Shown here piece after piece: positions 21,577 to 33,052 of a stretch of DNA of 64,000 nt. Position 1 is the first letter of the stretch; the number at the start of each line of letters is the position of its first letter. A program made the position numbers and the translations under genes. The notes beneath the pieces were generated by a model. It had not been told where the DNA came from. It made no database searches and saw only the letters and a program-made list of their open reading frames with translations. This stretch comes from Anisus vortex. Lineage: Eukaryota; Mollusca; Gastropoda; Planorbidae. The stretch covers positions 14,416,681 through 14,480,680 of the forward strand of contig OX421500.1 of the NCBI GenBank assembly GCA_949126835.1, read 5' to 3'.

Positions 21577-21932
21577 ATTTTTTTTATTTTTTAAAAGACT
21601 AAATGATCTACAACGTATAATTTTATTATGACCGAACTGTTGGTTAAAAAGTCGTAAAAAATTATATAATAAATATTATAGGACTAAAAAATTATATGCA
21701 CATTTTTTAAACATTACATTAACTACCCAGTTGGTATGATTACTACGTATCAATTCCATTTAATGATAATCGTCTAATTACTCCTTTTTTGCTGTAAAAA
21801 ATTAAATAATACCTCAGTTACACTGAGAACAAATATAATCTATCAGTTTCTAGATCTTTATCTTGATAAATCAAATGATAATTTGTACAAAATAGTTACC
21901 ATAAATATGAAAGTGTGATAATAAAATTGTGT
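21577..21932. repeat. Direct duplication, right copy
   Basis: Pairs with 20239-20592 with small indels; the same landmark blocks occur in the same order. Confidence 0.8.
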
Positions 21933-22724
21933 ATTTGGATAAATACAAATAAAAAGGATGTTAATCACAAACATGTTATTTATTTTAATAATTAAATAAA
22001 TATAAAACGCTTTATATTTATAACAATTTTCTCTATAGTTTTCCGCTGCTCTTGGTCTTGCTACGGAGTTAAATTAATTGTCTTAAAAAAAAATAAAACA
22101 AGTAGGCTACAATAAAGCAGGTTGACATTTAGGCTGTTGGCACGCTGAATGATTTAGAAATCCTATTATAAAAAAAAAAAGACAAAAATGATCTAATATA
22201 GAATTCATTTCACTATTTTTTTCAAAATACTAAATAATAATATTTAAATAGCGCTGCCAACAAACATAATGTAGGCATAGAGCGCATTTAACATACAACT
22301 AATTACACTGATATAATCTCTAGGCTAAGAAATATAAAACTGACGATTTAAAACTTTACAAACATAATGACAAATTAAATGATGATGTGACTTGATTATG
22401 TTTAACGTCTCCCGTAACGTGTAGCCTACATAGAAACTAATTTATTTATTAAATCGTTTACTCCATCAAGCAGCTAGATTGATTTATTGCATTTGATCCA
22501 GATCCTAGAAAAATAATACTACAGGCATAAGAAACTTATCAACCTAATCAAAATTCAATTAAACTTCAATTCACATAACCGAGAGTCGATATGGTACAGA
22601 TAACAAGGTTATTATTTTTAAACTGTCATTTAGGCGACTAGACTCTAGGCCTAATTATTCGCTGTCAACTCTAACAGAGTCTGCGCCTTCATACATAGAA
22701 ACCTAAAGGGGTGTTCCACGAAAA
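21933..22724. other. AT-rich sequence, mostly featureless
   Basis: No gene seen. A fragment near 22125-22165 (GGCACGCTGAATGATTTAGA) matches part of the hAT-like MITE at 45583-45777. Confidence 0.5.
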
Positions 22725-23331
22725 TTCAGACCCACTGTTATAAAAGCTTAGCTCGCCCCATCCTAGAATACGCTTCGCCAGTTTGGGACCCCCACCAGCA
22801 AAACCGGATTGACAAACTGGAGATGACCCAGCGACGCACAGCACGTCGAATACTAGAGGACTCAGCACCAAATCAAGCGCCTCTGCCTTAGTAGGAAAAC
22901 TCCACCTAGATACACTACAACAACGAAGAGCAATTGACAAAGTGTCCATGATTTATAAAATCATCTACGACCACATGGACCTTTCGACCCAAACAAGTAG
23001 AATGCAGAAAGTGTCCCGCTCTACCCGAGGCCATCAGCTCAAGCTGCATGTCCCACATGCACGCACCGACGTCTACAAACATTCCTTTTTTCCGTCAGCC
23101 ATTAGGCTGTGGAACACCCTGGACCAGGCCTCCATCACTGCCCCTACAGTTCCGGCCTTCAAATCGTCACTAAAGTGCTGGTCCAAAAACCTAAAGTGAC
23201 ACTCTTTTATCTGTATATAACTGTTGTTTGCTATGTTATGTTTGCTATGTTATTTTATGTGTATTTAAATTGTGGACTTCTTCCTCGGTTCTACGGGGTC
23301 TCCACAGTATTACGAAGAAGAAGAAGAAGAC
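22725..23331 (+). mobile_element. LINE reverse transcriptase C-terminus with (GAA)n tail
   Basis: One frame gives ARPILEYASPVWDPHQQNRI and EMTQRRTARRILEDSAP, the thumb region of Jockey/CR1 reverse transcriptases. After frame breaks, 22942-23199 gives HARTDVYKHSFFPSAIRLWN, the usual C-terminus. It ends in GAAGAAGAAGAAGAAGA, a LINE-type tail. Dead 5'-truncated copy. Confidence 0.85.
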
Positions 23332-24299
23332 TTAATCATGGCGGTAGAGAACTGACATTGAAATGAAAGTAAAGTACAAAGTAAATAAGTAAAGTAAGAA
23401 AAACGTGATTTACAAGAACACTTCTTATCCTATCTGACATAGGCTATAGGAATGATACATAGGCTATAGGAATGAAACGAGAAAAAGTGTAGCTCCAGAG
23501 ATTTCCACCTCATTTTGAAGCCTCAATAGCAGCGGCCCAACGGCCAATCATATCAAAAAGCAGGCAGAACCAAGATTGCCAGCTCATCTCAGCACTTCAA
23601 AGATATAGGCCTATCTTTAAAATATGCCCGATAAAAGACTGCGACAATTGAATATTTTCTCTGCATTAACCTTTTCGGTTGGCTCATTCCCCTTTGTCAC
23701 CAATTGACTTCTTTGCTTTTTTTTAATTTTCAATTAAAGACAATGATAACAGTCGGTGATATAATAGTAGGATGATTACACAAACAAGGTAGTCTTAATA
23801 ATTCATTTACTGCGAAATGATCAATTTTCTTTTTTTTTTTTTTAATTAGGCCGACTATTTATTAGTTGACATACCGGTAATTGATTTTAAGATGTTCTCT
23901 ATATGTTATGACATTATATAAAGCGAAAACTGAGAAACACTTTTCTAGTGTTATCCGTGATATTCTTATACCTCCCCTCCTCTATCTCTCTCTTTCTCTC
24001 TCGTTCACCCTACCTTTGTCTCTGTCTAAATCTTAGTCTCTCTCTCCGACTATTTCTGTCTAACTACTAATACTAATACCATTTTTAATTGATGAATCAA
24101 GAACAACATGCTAAGATTTTGATTAATTAAGCTTTGATGGATCAACCGAAAACAATATATTGCAATATACATATTTCTACACAAGAATTTTTTTTTTTTT
24201 AGCTAAAAGACAGCAGGCAGTAAGTAAGCTTAAGACCAAAAAATAAAAAAGCCCCATTCAAGTGTTTATAACAGTTAACGTTTAACAACAAGCAACACG
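23332..24299. other. AT-rich intergenic sequence
   Basis: No gene seen; there is a CT-rich stretch near 23970-24060. The last 40 bp include TTTATAA at 24265, at a TATA-like distance from the orphan signal exon at 24300. Confidence 0.4.
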
Positions 24300-24348
24300 A
24301 TGCGATCTCATATAGCCATTGTTTTGATCGTATTCTTCTCTAGATTAA
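24300..24348 (+). CDS. Orphan first exon: signal peptide
   Basis: ATG opens MRSHIAIVLIVFFSRL and the exon ends after one base of the next codon at a good donor (TTAA|gtaagt). Length (49 bases), phase 1 and sequence match the first exon of the minus-strand 4-cysteine gene (MLVHIFLCITFSRLKA, 46143-46095). No partner exon is visible downstream before the LINE/hAT nest at 24596-28340. It may be the start of a broken cluster member, or the first exon of the lectin at 30762, which also needs a phase 1 exon before it. Confidence 0.5.
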
Positions 24349-24491
24349 GTAAGTATTTTTGTAATCAATTACATTTTCGTATTTTTTTTAAAAACAAATA
24401 GTAATAGAAATGGTTTTGACAGCTTTAACTATTAACTAGTTTGGCTGCAAAGTGTACATGAAATATATAAGCTACCTGCTATTTAATAATA

Positions 24492-24595
24492 TACAAGCTA
24501 AATTGGCCGGCGTTGCCCGATGATAAAAAGATAAAAAAAAAAAAAAACTACAATGAACAAAGATTTAGAAATATAATATATAATATATGCTAGGC
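24492..24595 (-). mobile_element. Truncated Helitron-like family A copy
   Basis: ACAAGCTAAATTGGCCGGCG plus TTGCCCGATG is the family's conserved 3' end (read in reverse). The copy stops where the LINE begins. Confidence 0.55.
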
Positions 24596-25627
24596 ATGTT
24601 AGCCTGTTGCAAGACCTCGTTGTTTGTTATGCGGTCCTTCCAAGAGATCCCAAGTATGCGTCTGAGGCAGCGCATGTGGAAAGAAGAGAGTATCATTTCT
24701 TGCGATGCGTACATGGTCCAAGTTTCGCTGAAGTACACGAGATTGCTGATCACAGATGCAAGATAGACATATATTTGTGTATTAATAGTCAGCATCTTGT
24801 TGTCCCATAGTCATTGCTGATTTCTATGTCCAGCGATAGATCGGTGGTGATGGTGGAGCCAAGGTATCTGAACTGATCAACAACATCTAATTTGGTACCG
24901 TTGATGTAAATTTGGGGTGGGTCAGCTCCTTAAACCATCACGTTGGTCTTTCTTATACTAATTGTTAGACCAAAATCTTGACAGGTCTTTGAGAAGCAGT
25001 CCATCAGGGATTGTAGCTTCTCCTTAGTGTGGGTCATCCGCGAACAGCAAGTTTTTGACTGTTTTTCTGTGGTTTTTCGCCTTGCCCTCATTCTGGAAAA
25101 CCTGAAAAGCCATCCATCTGACCGGGTGTGCAAGTAAATCCCCCCCTTGGAGTCTTCAAAGGCAGTGTTTAGCAAGGTTGAGAAGAAGATCCCAAAGAGA
25201 GTTGGGACAAGGACACATACTTGTTTTACTCCTGTGTGGATGGCGAAAGCGCTAGAATTCCCGCCATCACATTGTACATTGCCCTTCATGTTGTCGTGGA
25301 AGGACTGGATCAGGTTCAGAAGTTTGGGTTGGCAACCAATTTTCGGCAGAATGGAGAATAGCCATCTCTACTAACAAGGTCAAATGCCTTAGTCAGGTCT
25401 ATGAACGCGATAAAAAGGGGTCTCTGTTGTTCTCTTCACTTTTCCTGCAACTGCCTGACTCAGAATACCATGTCGATGGTTGATCTTTCTGAGCGAAACA
25501 CATACTGGCCAGAATCACGCGTGCAAAGATCTTGCCTACAATGCTAAGGAGTGATATACCCCTGCAGTCATTTCTGTCTCCCTTGCTTTTGTACAAGGTT
25601 ATGATATTAGCATCTCTCATGTCCTGG
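24596..25627 (-). mobile_element. RTE-like LINE reverse transcriptase, part 1 of 2
   Basis: Minus-strand frames give QDMRDANIITLYKSKGDRND, RGISLLSIVGKIFARVILAS, VCVLVPTLFGIFFSTLLNTA, GLTISIRKTNVMV and AAS..LRRILGISWKDRITNN, the usual order of an endonuclease-reverse transcriptase, with several stops and frameshifts. The N-terminal part is on the far side of the hAT insertion at 28109-28340. Closely related to the LINE at 57110-58660. Confidence 0.85.
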
Positions 25628-28108
25628 CAGGGCCCTCGAGAGAAAAAAAAGGTGCCGGTACGAGATCTTTTCTGGCCCCCCCCCAACATCTTTTTTTTTC
25701 TAACACTAGTCATATCTAGATGATTTATTTGTATTACATATGTTTGAAAAATCAGGAATCTTTTTAAAAGGTATGTGGATAATTTTGTGAAACTGTCATA
25801 AGTGTTATAATTTACCATTAGAGTGTAATCATTTCAATCACAGCCTTACAGGTTAATTACAAAAAAGTTCATAGTTCTTAGTTTAATTTATTGTAGATCT
25901 AATTGTTCCTCAGCTTCAGTAGTAATCAGATTTGATCTTGCAAATAATATTACAAAAATGTGTAAAATGGGAATAGTATCTCTCACTGATGATTGAGGAT
26001 TAATTTGGTTGAAAAGAACTAAAGAAATATTGTAGGTTTTAAAGTTGGACAATTAAATTGTCAATTAACTTGTCATAATTAATTTTAATATGGATTAATT
26101 TGAATGTGAAAATTGAGAGAGTAAATTGAAAATATGAGACACATGTCAAGGTAAGCTACTACAGTTGTCACAGCTACTTGATTTAATATGTGGGGACATG
26201 TCTATGGCAGTTGAAACTCTGTAATAAAGAGCAATATTATATCAAGTCAATAAAAAATATTTCAAGTTCAATGCGTTTTAAATTGTATTTACATAAAGTA
26301 TAAACTTTTAACAACTTCACAACTTTTCAATACGGTACTATGACAAAAAAGTACATAAATATACATCTTAATCGCATTTTATGCATGTCTGTCGAAACAT
26401 TAATTATTTACAAATGTACCCAAATCATTATTAATCTTTTAAATGCCTACTGTTTCGTGAAAAGAAATACTTCAATAGGCCTACAAAAATGATAAAACTA
26501 AAGCAAGCGGTCCATGTATATTATAGTCTATGGTAAAACTACGCATTACAGTGTCAATGTTTTTTTGTCTTGCAATGCCAGACTCAATACTGAGCCGAGC
26601 CAAGTTGTTCAGGCGATCCTGACTTATGGTGATAAGGTAATTTAGGATGAGCTTAAGTATACTGAATCTCCTCTCTGCTAATGCTACTGTGGCTGGTGCT
26701 GTAGTAAGGGACATCCTGGAACTGACACTTATGTTAGGAAAAATATTTTCTAATTTGGAATTTGCCAAATCATTTAATAGTTCCAATGCACCCAACTGTT
26801 CTTTACCAAAATTTGCATTGTAACTACTGTTAGGTGAATTATTTCCTGAAGAAAGTTTTCACAACTTATGTCATTATAATACTTTTCTGCTAACTTAGCA
26901 GCTTTATACTTCAAGTCTTCTTCTGACATATTTTGGTAGTTCCAAAGAAAGCTGAATGTGCCAGAAATATCTTTGACTGAACTGTAAGACCTCCAATAAC
27001 ACTATTCAATACAACACAAATATTTGTTTTCGAAAGTGGGCTTTCTCGGGGCATTCTTCTGTTTCATTAATCTCATTCACATTTTCATCAGGTGTATCCT
27101 CATCTTTTTCTGGCAGTTGTATTACTGTTCCTAAACAATTGTTCTTCTATCTGCAGCTTGGCTGCAATAAGCTTAGCTTCATTCCACATTGCTTTCCAAC
27201 TGTTTCGCAAAGCCCCTAGTTGTGCATATTATAAGCTTTCTATGTTTGCAACTTCCAAATCTATAGTCGCATCACAAGCTTGAATGACTTTGTTGCAGAA
27301 GTCAATAGGGACTAGTATAATGTGCCACACGACTGACATTATGATGCAAGTGAAAGAACCTACATAACATATAGATTTCATGGATTTCGTTTCTGGTTTT
27401 CGGAGTAAGATTCAGCTTTAACAGGTCTTCCAAAGTCAACTCAACCCCTGGTAGATGAGCTACAAACAGTTTTACACTTTCAATTCGATCTGACCATATG
27501 GTGCTAGAAATGCCATGAAGCTTTGACAGTATTTTCCACCTCTTGAGGCTGCAACTGAATAATGTGTATTTACATTTGTCTAAAATTATGATACCTTCAA
27601 CCTCCCTCTATTGGCTACCGCACAGGAGATCATTAAAGTGCAAAAGGGTCGACTAACTAGCTTTGACTGCCGTACGGGTATGCAGCGATATAGAGTTAGA
27701 GTATGTAGGCCTAGGCTACTAAGCTAACAGGGATAACTGTAAGCCTGTAAGGCTCATAGGTCTATATCTGTAAGTGTCTCTAGAGAAAAATAATAAAAAA
27801 GATATCCTAAATGCTATCGAAAATAATTAGGCCCTATATTACAACTAAAGGCCTTCATTGCATATAATTTAGCAAAATGTTAAAAAAAAAACATTCAAAG
27901 AATATAAAAATTAAGGGCTTCCAAACGCCACGTGAGATTGTAGGAGGTTTTGGGGCATCTCCTCTTAGCTTAATAGCAACAATTAAAAAATACTTGCGTA
28001 ATTGCCGATTTAATTTTAAATTTTAATATTCATGGGCTTCATGGGCCCCCTAAACTCTCATGGGCCCCGGTACGGCGTACCGGCTGTACCCCCATCTCGT
28101 GGGGCCTG
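25628..28108 (-). mobile_element. hAT DNA transposon, 2.48 kb, nested in a LINE
   Basis: Ends CAGGGCCCTCGAGAG and, in reverse complement, CAGGCCCCACGAGAT form the inverted repeat. The flanks TGTCCTGG and TGTCCTGA form the 8-bp target duplication. The minus strand carries decayed transposase of the ZMYM1-like (DUF4371/Dimer_Tnp_hAT) kind: about 27540-27370 gives STIWSDRIESVKLFVAHLPG, and 26795-26481 gives the dimerisation domain. Stops between the pieces make it non-autonomous now. A second copy of its left end is at 36988. Confidence 0.9.
26481..26795 (-). pseudogene. hAT transposase C-terminal dimerisation domain
   Basis: Residues FPNISVSSRMSLTTAPATVA, AERRFSILKLILNYL and RLNNLARLSIE match the hAT C-terminal domain (P-N-I..R..LT.P.TVA.AER.FS.LK.IKNYLR...Q.RL..LA.LSIE). 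It catalyses nothing alone and is the best preserved piece of a broken transposase. Confidence 0.88.
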
Positions 28109-28340
28109 TGTCCTGAGGTACTGCTCCCTCTTCCCAACACTGACATAATAGGTCGAGTAGGTGCTGTAACAATATGCTGCCTCCGCATTTTATTATTTCA
28201 GGTGGGATGCCATCGTTTCCTGGTGCCTTTCCAGGGGATAGGTGGTCAATTGCTTTTGTCATTTCTGATAATGTGGATGTCTCATCCAATTCTGACATGG
28301 TGGGGAGACTCTCGATGACGCCCTTGGCCACAGCAGTGAC
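28109..28340 (-). mobile_element. RTE-like LINE reverse transcriptase, part 2 of 2 (N-terminal)
   Basis: Encodes MTKAIDHLSPGKAPGNDGIP, PEIIKCGG and LLCQCWEEGAVPQD, the start of the RT domain. The protein resumes as QDMRDANIITLYK at 25627 on the other side of the hAT element, so both parts were once one LINE. Confidence 0.88.
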
Positions 28341-28639
28341 AAGTTTTTGTGTAGAGTACAGGTCAGCATAGTACTATACATAGTACTATACCCAATATAG
28401 CTTAAAATAATAAGATCATCATACATTACTACGGGATTCCATAGGCCTAATTTATATTTATCAAAAATAAATGTCATGCGGACTATTAAATCCTTTACTT
28501 TATTATAATTCATACCCAGAATACTACTCACTCATAAATATGTATAGACAACAATAAAATGAACTTTTACCATTACACACAAACACACTTGTAGTAAACA
28601 TTCGAACGCGGGTTTGAAACTTTTGTTTGGACTAACGTC

Positions 28640-29062
28640 TTGAAAACCGAATGCAATAAACTACAGTATTTGGAAAACTACAAAATCTGGCATGATACGG
28701 GCCAACTTGTTCGAAAAGACGCAGTTATTCTCTGCAGACTACATACAGGACATACAAAACTAATACATTCTTTTCTCTTAAAACGAGTAACGGCCCCAAT
28801 GTGTGCTTTCGGCAATGTCAACTTAACAGTGTCTCACATTTTGTTGGAATGCATTACATTTAGTAAAATTCGACGTAAATACTATTACTGTAGAACTCTT
28901 CATGAACTTTTCAGCAAAATTAAACCAAAATATAAAATAGACTATAATAAAGACATTCAACTGTACTACAGAATTAAAGCTATAAGAAGAATAAAATATA
29001 TACAAGAAAAACATGACAACAACGTTCACAAAAAGGCCTTTTATAACCTTCGATTGAGATAG
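28640..29062 (+). mobile_element. LINE C-terminal (RNase H tail) fragment
   Basis: A 140-codon frame with AVILCRLHTGHTKLIHSFLL and NLTVSHILLECITFSKIRRK matches the C-terminal zinc-knuckle-like region of Jockey/I-type LINEs (RLRTGHT...C..C...TV.HIL.EC..Y...R). The catalytic parts are absent. Likely inert. Confidence 0.75.
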
Positions 29063-29143
29063 GCCGGAAATACAACAATTGAAATTCAAAAACAAACTTT
29101 TTTTTAAATAGTTGACAGTATTAGAGTATAGCTTATATTTATC

Positions 29144-29235
29144 ATGTGCTACTTATCATGTGCTACTTATCATGTGCTACTTATCATGTGCGACTTATCA
29201 TGCGCTACTTATTATGCGCTACTTATCATGTGTTA
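29144..29235. repeat. 14-bp minisatellite
   Basis: Six to seven copies of CTTATCATGTGCTA with G/T changes. Confidence 0.9.
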
Positions 29236-29830
29236 CCAATCACATGCTTCTAAGGATGTTGTACTAACAGTTACACCCAACCCATTACACAAATATTTGC
29301 CCAAATAATTTTCCTAATGGTTAAATATTAAAATTTAGTACAAGGCATGAAGTCATAGAATGAAAACAAACCAAAAATTAGACTCATTACGATGAAAGAG
29401 GCCAAGTGCCGTTCGAATACAAAATTTGCTAAAGAACATCTCGGCGGTGCACTAAAGTGCCTTCATTGGTCAAACAACAGGAAATGGTTTTCACACGCCA
29501 GCACAGCTTGCAAAGGTTTGTAGCCTACACAAAAAAAAAAGAATAAATAAAAAAATTGATATAATATGAGCTCGTTAGACAATAATTTTTAGGGAAACAT
29601 TATTCCAGAACCAGTCTCAAGATTTATTTGTATTGACATTATTATAATATGTCACACATATGTTGAGATTTTTTTCTAAAGCTTCAAATTAACTCCCCTT
29701 TTTTCAAAATTTACTTCGAATCTTCGAATTCATTTTTGAATTATTTGACCTACAAGCTACCGATCTTAAATGTGGGCTACTTAATTATATCAAATGACAT
29801 CATAATAGTTTTAGCATGATTATAGATATA

Positions 29831-30235
29831 CTAGTATTTATGCCCGTCAAAATGACGGAGAAACGAATATGTTTTGTTCAAAGAATAAAAAGCAATACAT
29901 AAAAATAAAAGAAACAATAAAGCGTAAAAGCGTCCACTGTGAGGGAAAACACCAAAAGGAACAAAAAAAAACTGCACATGATAATTGAAAGCATTTTGAA
30001 AGGAACATCATTTTGAATATTTTTATGGCGCTCCAGTTTATAACTTTTACGAATTAGTAATGTGTTACTTAAAAAAAAAAAACGTATAAAATTAAGTAAT
30101 AGGCCTATAGTTGATATAATAAAAATTTCTTTTGGAGGCCGTTTCCAATTCATGTATTAACCTTTTGTCCCGATATGTTAAACGGCCTAGTAGTCTATAG
30201 AGAGGAAATATATAAACAAACTCACGGTAATTAGT
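29831..30235 (-). mobile_element. Helitron-like element, family B
   Basis: On the minus strand the 3' end is hairpin CCGTCATTTTGACGG, then GCATAAATACTAG followed by T: a stem-loop about 10 bases before CTAG, as in Helitrons. The other end carries TTTTGGAGGCCGTTTCCAAT and AACTCACGGTAATTA, shared with 59330, 62560 and, inverted, 34030. No gene inside. Confidence 0.5.
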
Positions 30236-30411
30236 CTACATATTATGATAGTAAACCATTAATCTAATAGGCTAATTGGTGAGAAAACCAACTAAACTTG
30301 CTTGTGTTATTCTTCTTCGTCAGCCACACTCTAGAATTTTTTGCAATTTTTTTTTCAGTCAAGTCCCTGATAAACATATTTATATTTTAGATATGTTGTG
30401 TTGGTTAGATA

Positions 30412-30636
30412 ATGCAGAGATCGGAAACTTACGACACGCGTGCTAAGCTCGGCAAGCAGATGACCCCCAGAATGAAAACAATGAACTACTTTAAAGAAAA
30501 TGTTTTGAGCTGGCCTAAAGCTGAAATTATTTTCATTGATCCACTAATAAAAGAAACCAATCTTCCAAATTTTTCGCACACTTTGGACAAGATAATTAAA
30601 AAGAAATTGTCCGAAACATTTGTTTTTCAAAACTGA
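30412..30636 (+). other. Unrecognised 74-codon open frame
   Basis: A Lys-rich frame starting MQRSETYDTRAKLGKQMTPR, with no cysteine and no signal peptide. It stands 126 bases before a C-type lectin exon but has no features of a lectin N-terminus. It may be chance or a transposon relic. Confidence 0.15.
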
Positions 30637-30761
30637 AACAGTAACCCGTGCTGAAAGTTTAATAAACCCAGCTCTAGGTTTTTATAATGCACTTTATGTG
30701 TATTATTATCTTTGTCTAACAATTGGTAATTTAAATTCGTTTTTTTTTCACTTCTCCACAG

Positions 30762-31991
30762 AAATGGGTGGAAGGATGGCTGTTTTCAAAACACGTGCCG
30801 AGTTTGAATGGTTAGTTAGACATAATTTGGCATCCAAATACTTTACTTGGATCGGCCTAGATGATATTGCACAAGAGGGCCGCTGGGTTTGGCATGATCG
30901 CTCTGTGTTAGAAGGGAAAGATTATGGTTTCTACTTTTTTAACGGTATTCTAAGTAGCATCTATTTATTCATTAACTTAAATTTGGTTTATTTACTGTAT
31001 AATTCAGTTTAGCGAGAGAGTAATTTAACTCAAATTTTGTGAGTTTATCAATTTCTGAAGTATTTTATCTCGAGCTTTATGAATCGGTCATATACTCAAG
31101 GCAGTAGCTACAATTGTAAAATGAATATTTTTTTGAAAATGGTGTATGTTTTGATGCAGTAATGCAATCACTATTAGTCTCTCTTCTGATGACATTCGTT
31201 GTAAAGTCTGCATTCTATCAAATAATGATTCAATAATTTTGTTATCAATACAATGTACATCTACCACTTTAACATAATAGCGAGCAGCCAGACCTGGGTG
31301 GCACACGCCCCGGAAAAGGAGGAAGGGACACGTCAAAAAAAAAAAAAAAGGAAAAGAAAAGAAAAAGCGAAGAAAAGATCTAAAATTTAATCTAAAAATA
31401 AGTTTCTAAAGTTGTAATATGAAGCTAATTTAAAAAACGGATTTGTCTAACTGAAGCATCATGATAATTAATTTTACTGCGATAATATTACGAGCACTGT
31501 AATAATATGAAAGATTAGGACTAATAGTTGCAGTGGAAGTTTAAAATTGTGTAATTCTATTTAAAAAAATAACGGCCCCCTAGGAACTGGAAGGGAGGCC
31601 GGGGGAGGGGTGGGGGGCGCTTGATACAACAGCCCGGGGTGAAAAAAAAACACGTAAATGCCACTGCTCATACTATTCCAGATAAGGATAACAAAACTAT
31701 CTTAGCCTTCATGGGGAATGAAACACGGGACATTCGCCTCCCATAAATGATAGTGCTTAAAATTAATTTTTTATTACTGTACAATTCAGTTATTCAATTC
31801 AATGTTGTTATATATTAGCTTTTTATTTATTAAGCCTAATGTATTTCTTTTTTTTAATTGACAAAGGTCGCCCTACTGATTCTTGGAGAAATGATGAAGA
31901 TTGTAATCTTATGCTTCCAGGCGCTAATAGAGTGTCTACCCTTCCGTGTAATAACATGCAACACTATGTTTGTGAATTAGCCTTAAACTAA
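30762..31991 (+). CDS. C-type lectin domain, two 3' exons (30762-30944, 31867-31991)
   Basis: Exon 1 runs from CTCCACAG| to AACG|gtattc and encodes MGGRMAVFKTRAEFEWLV, YFTWIGLDDIAQEGRWVWHD. Exon 2 encodes SWRNDEDCNLMLPGANRVST, LPCNNMQHYVCELALN and TAA. These are the C-terminal two-thirds of a C-type lectin fold: GGRMA, WIGL, W-D.DC, then C....YVCE with both ends of the second disulfide. Where calcium-binding lectins have an EPN or QPD motif none is clear, so sugar binding is uncertain. Both junctions are phase 1. The N-terminal exon with the first cysteine and signal peptide was not found; it may be lost to transposons. AATAAA overlaps the stop (31990-31995). Confidence 0.85.
31000..31860. 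other. Lectin intron and A/G-rich sequence
   Basis: The intron between the lectin exons. It contains a poly(A)/GAAAA-rich tract at 31335-31380 and a G-rich run at 31590-31620. No further exon seen. Confidence 0.5.
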
Positions 31992-32019
31992 TAAAATGTT
32001 ATAATTACTATGTTTGTGT

Positions 32020-32150
32020 AATGACAAGTCTTTAACGATTATGCATGCATAAAAGGTCGAAGAAAAAAAACATTTCCGGTCCTATTCAATCATTTAATTA
32101 AAAATACATGTCTGTGTTCTGCGTTACTGCGTTGTACCATAGATGGGGTA
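32020..32150 (+). mobile_element. Dispersed repeat with THAP-start relic, copy 1
   Basis: ATGCATGCATAAAAGGTCGA, AACATTTCCGGTCCTATTCA and ACATGTCTGTGTTCTGCGTT match 63315-63425, where the same sequence leads into a THAP zinc-finger start. Here the frame breaks after a few codons. It lies just after the lectin stop. Confidence 0.5.
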
Positions 32151-32208
32151 CAACTGGAACCAACTAGAATAAATGGCTCAGAGGACAGAGGACTCTGGAG
32201 ATTTGTGG

Positions 32209-33052
32209 CAGCTGAGGTGATGGGCAATGAATGAATGTACATTGTTTAATAGACTATACCACAGCTGAAGTGATGGGCAATGAATGAATGTACATTGTTT
32301 AATAGACTATACCACAGCTGAAGTGATGGGCAATGAATGAATGTACATTGTTTAATAGACTATACCACAGCTGAGGTGATGGGCAATGAATGAATGTACA
32401 TTGTTTAATAGACTATACCACAGCTGAGGTGATGGGCAATGAATGAATGTACATTGTTTAATAGACTATACCACAGCTGAAGTGATGGGCAATGAATGAA
32501 TGTACATTGTTTAATAGACTATACCACAGCTGAAGTGATGGGCAATGAATGAATGTACATTGTTTAATAGACTATACCACAGCTGAAGTGATGGGCAATG
32601 AATGAATGTACATTGTTTAATAGACTATACCACAGCTGAAGTGATGGGCAATGAATGAATGTACATTGTTTAATAGACTATAGCACAGCTGAGGTGATGG
32701 GCAATGAATGAATGTACATTGTTTAATAGACTATACCACAGCTGAGGTGATGGGCAATGAATGAATGTACATTGTTTAATAGACTATACCACAGCTGAGG
32801 TGATGGGCAATGAATGAATGTACATTGTTTAATAGACTATATCACAGCTGAAGTGATGGGCAATGAATGAATGTACATTGTTTAATAGACTATACCACAG
32901 CTGAAGTGATGGGCAATGAATGAATGTACATTGTTTAATAGACTATACCACAGCTGAAGTGATGGGCAATGAATGAATGTACATTGTTTAATAGACTATA
33001 CCACAGCTGAAGTGATGGGCAATGAATGAATGTACATTGTTTAATAGACTAT
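32209..33052. repeat. 53-bp satellite array, about 16 copies
   Basis: The unit contains CACAGCTGAAGTGATGGGCA followed by ATGAATGAATGTACATTGTT. Copies differ mainly by an A/G in GCTGA[AG]GTG in runs (two A, two G, several A, three G, several A), which records block-wise expansion. Confidence 0.97.

Noticed and set aside
20239..21932. LTR retrotransposon with two LTRs
   Set aside because: The direct copies lack TG...CA ends and target duplications, and the RT between them is of the CR1/L2 LINE type.
29144..29235. CRISPR-like array
   Set aside because: Short head-to-tail minisatellite with no spacers, in a eukaryotic genome.
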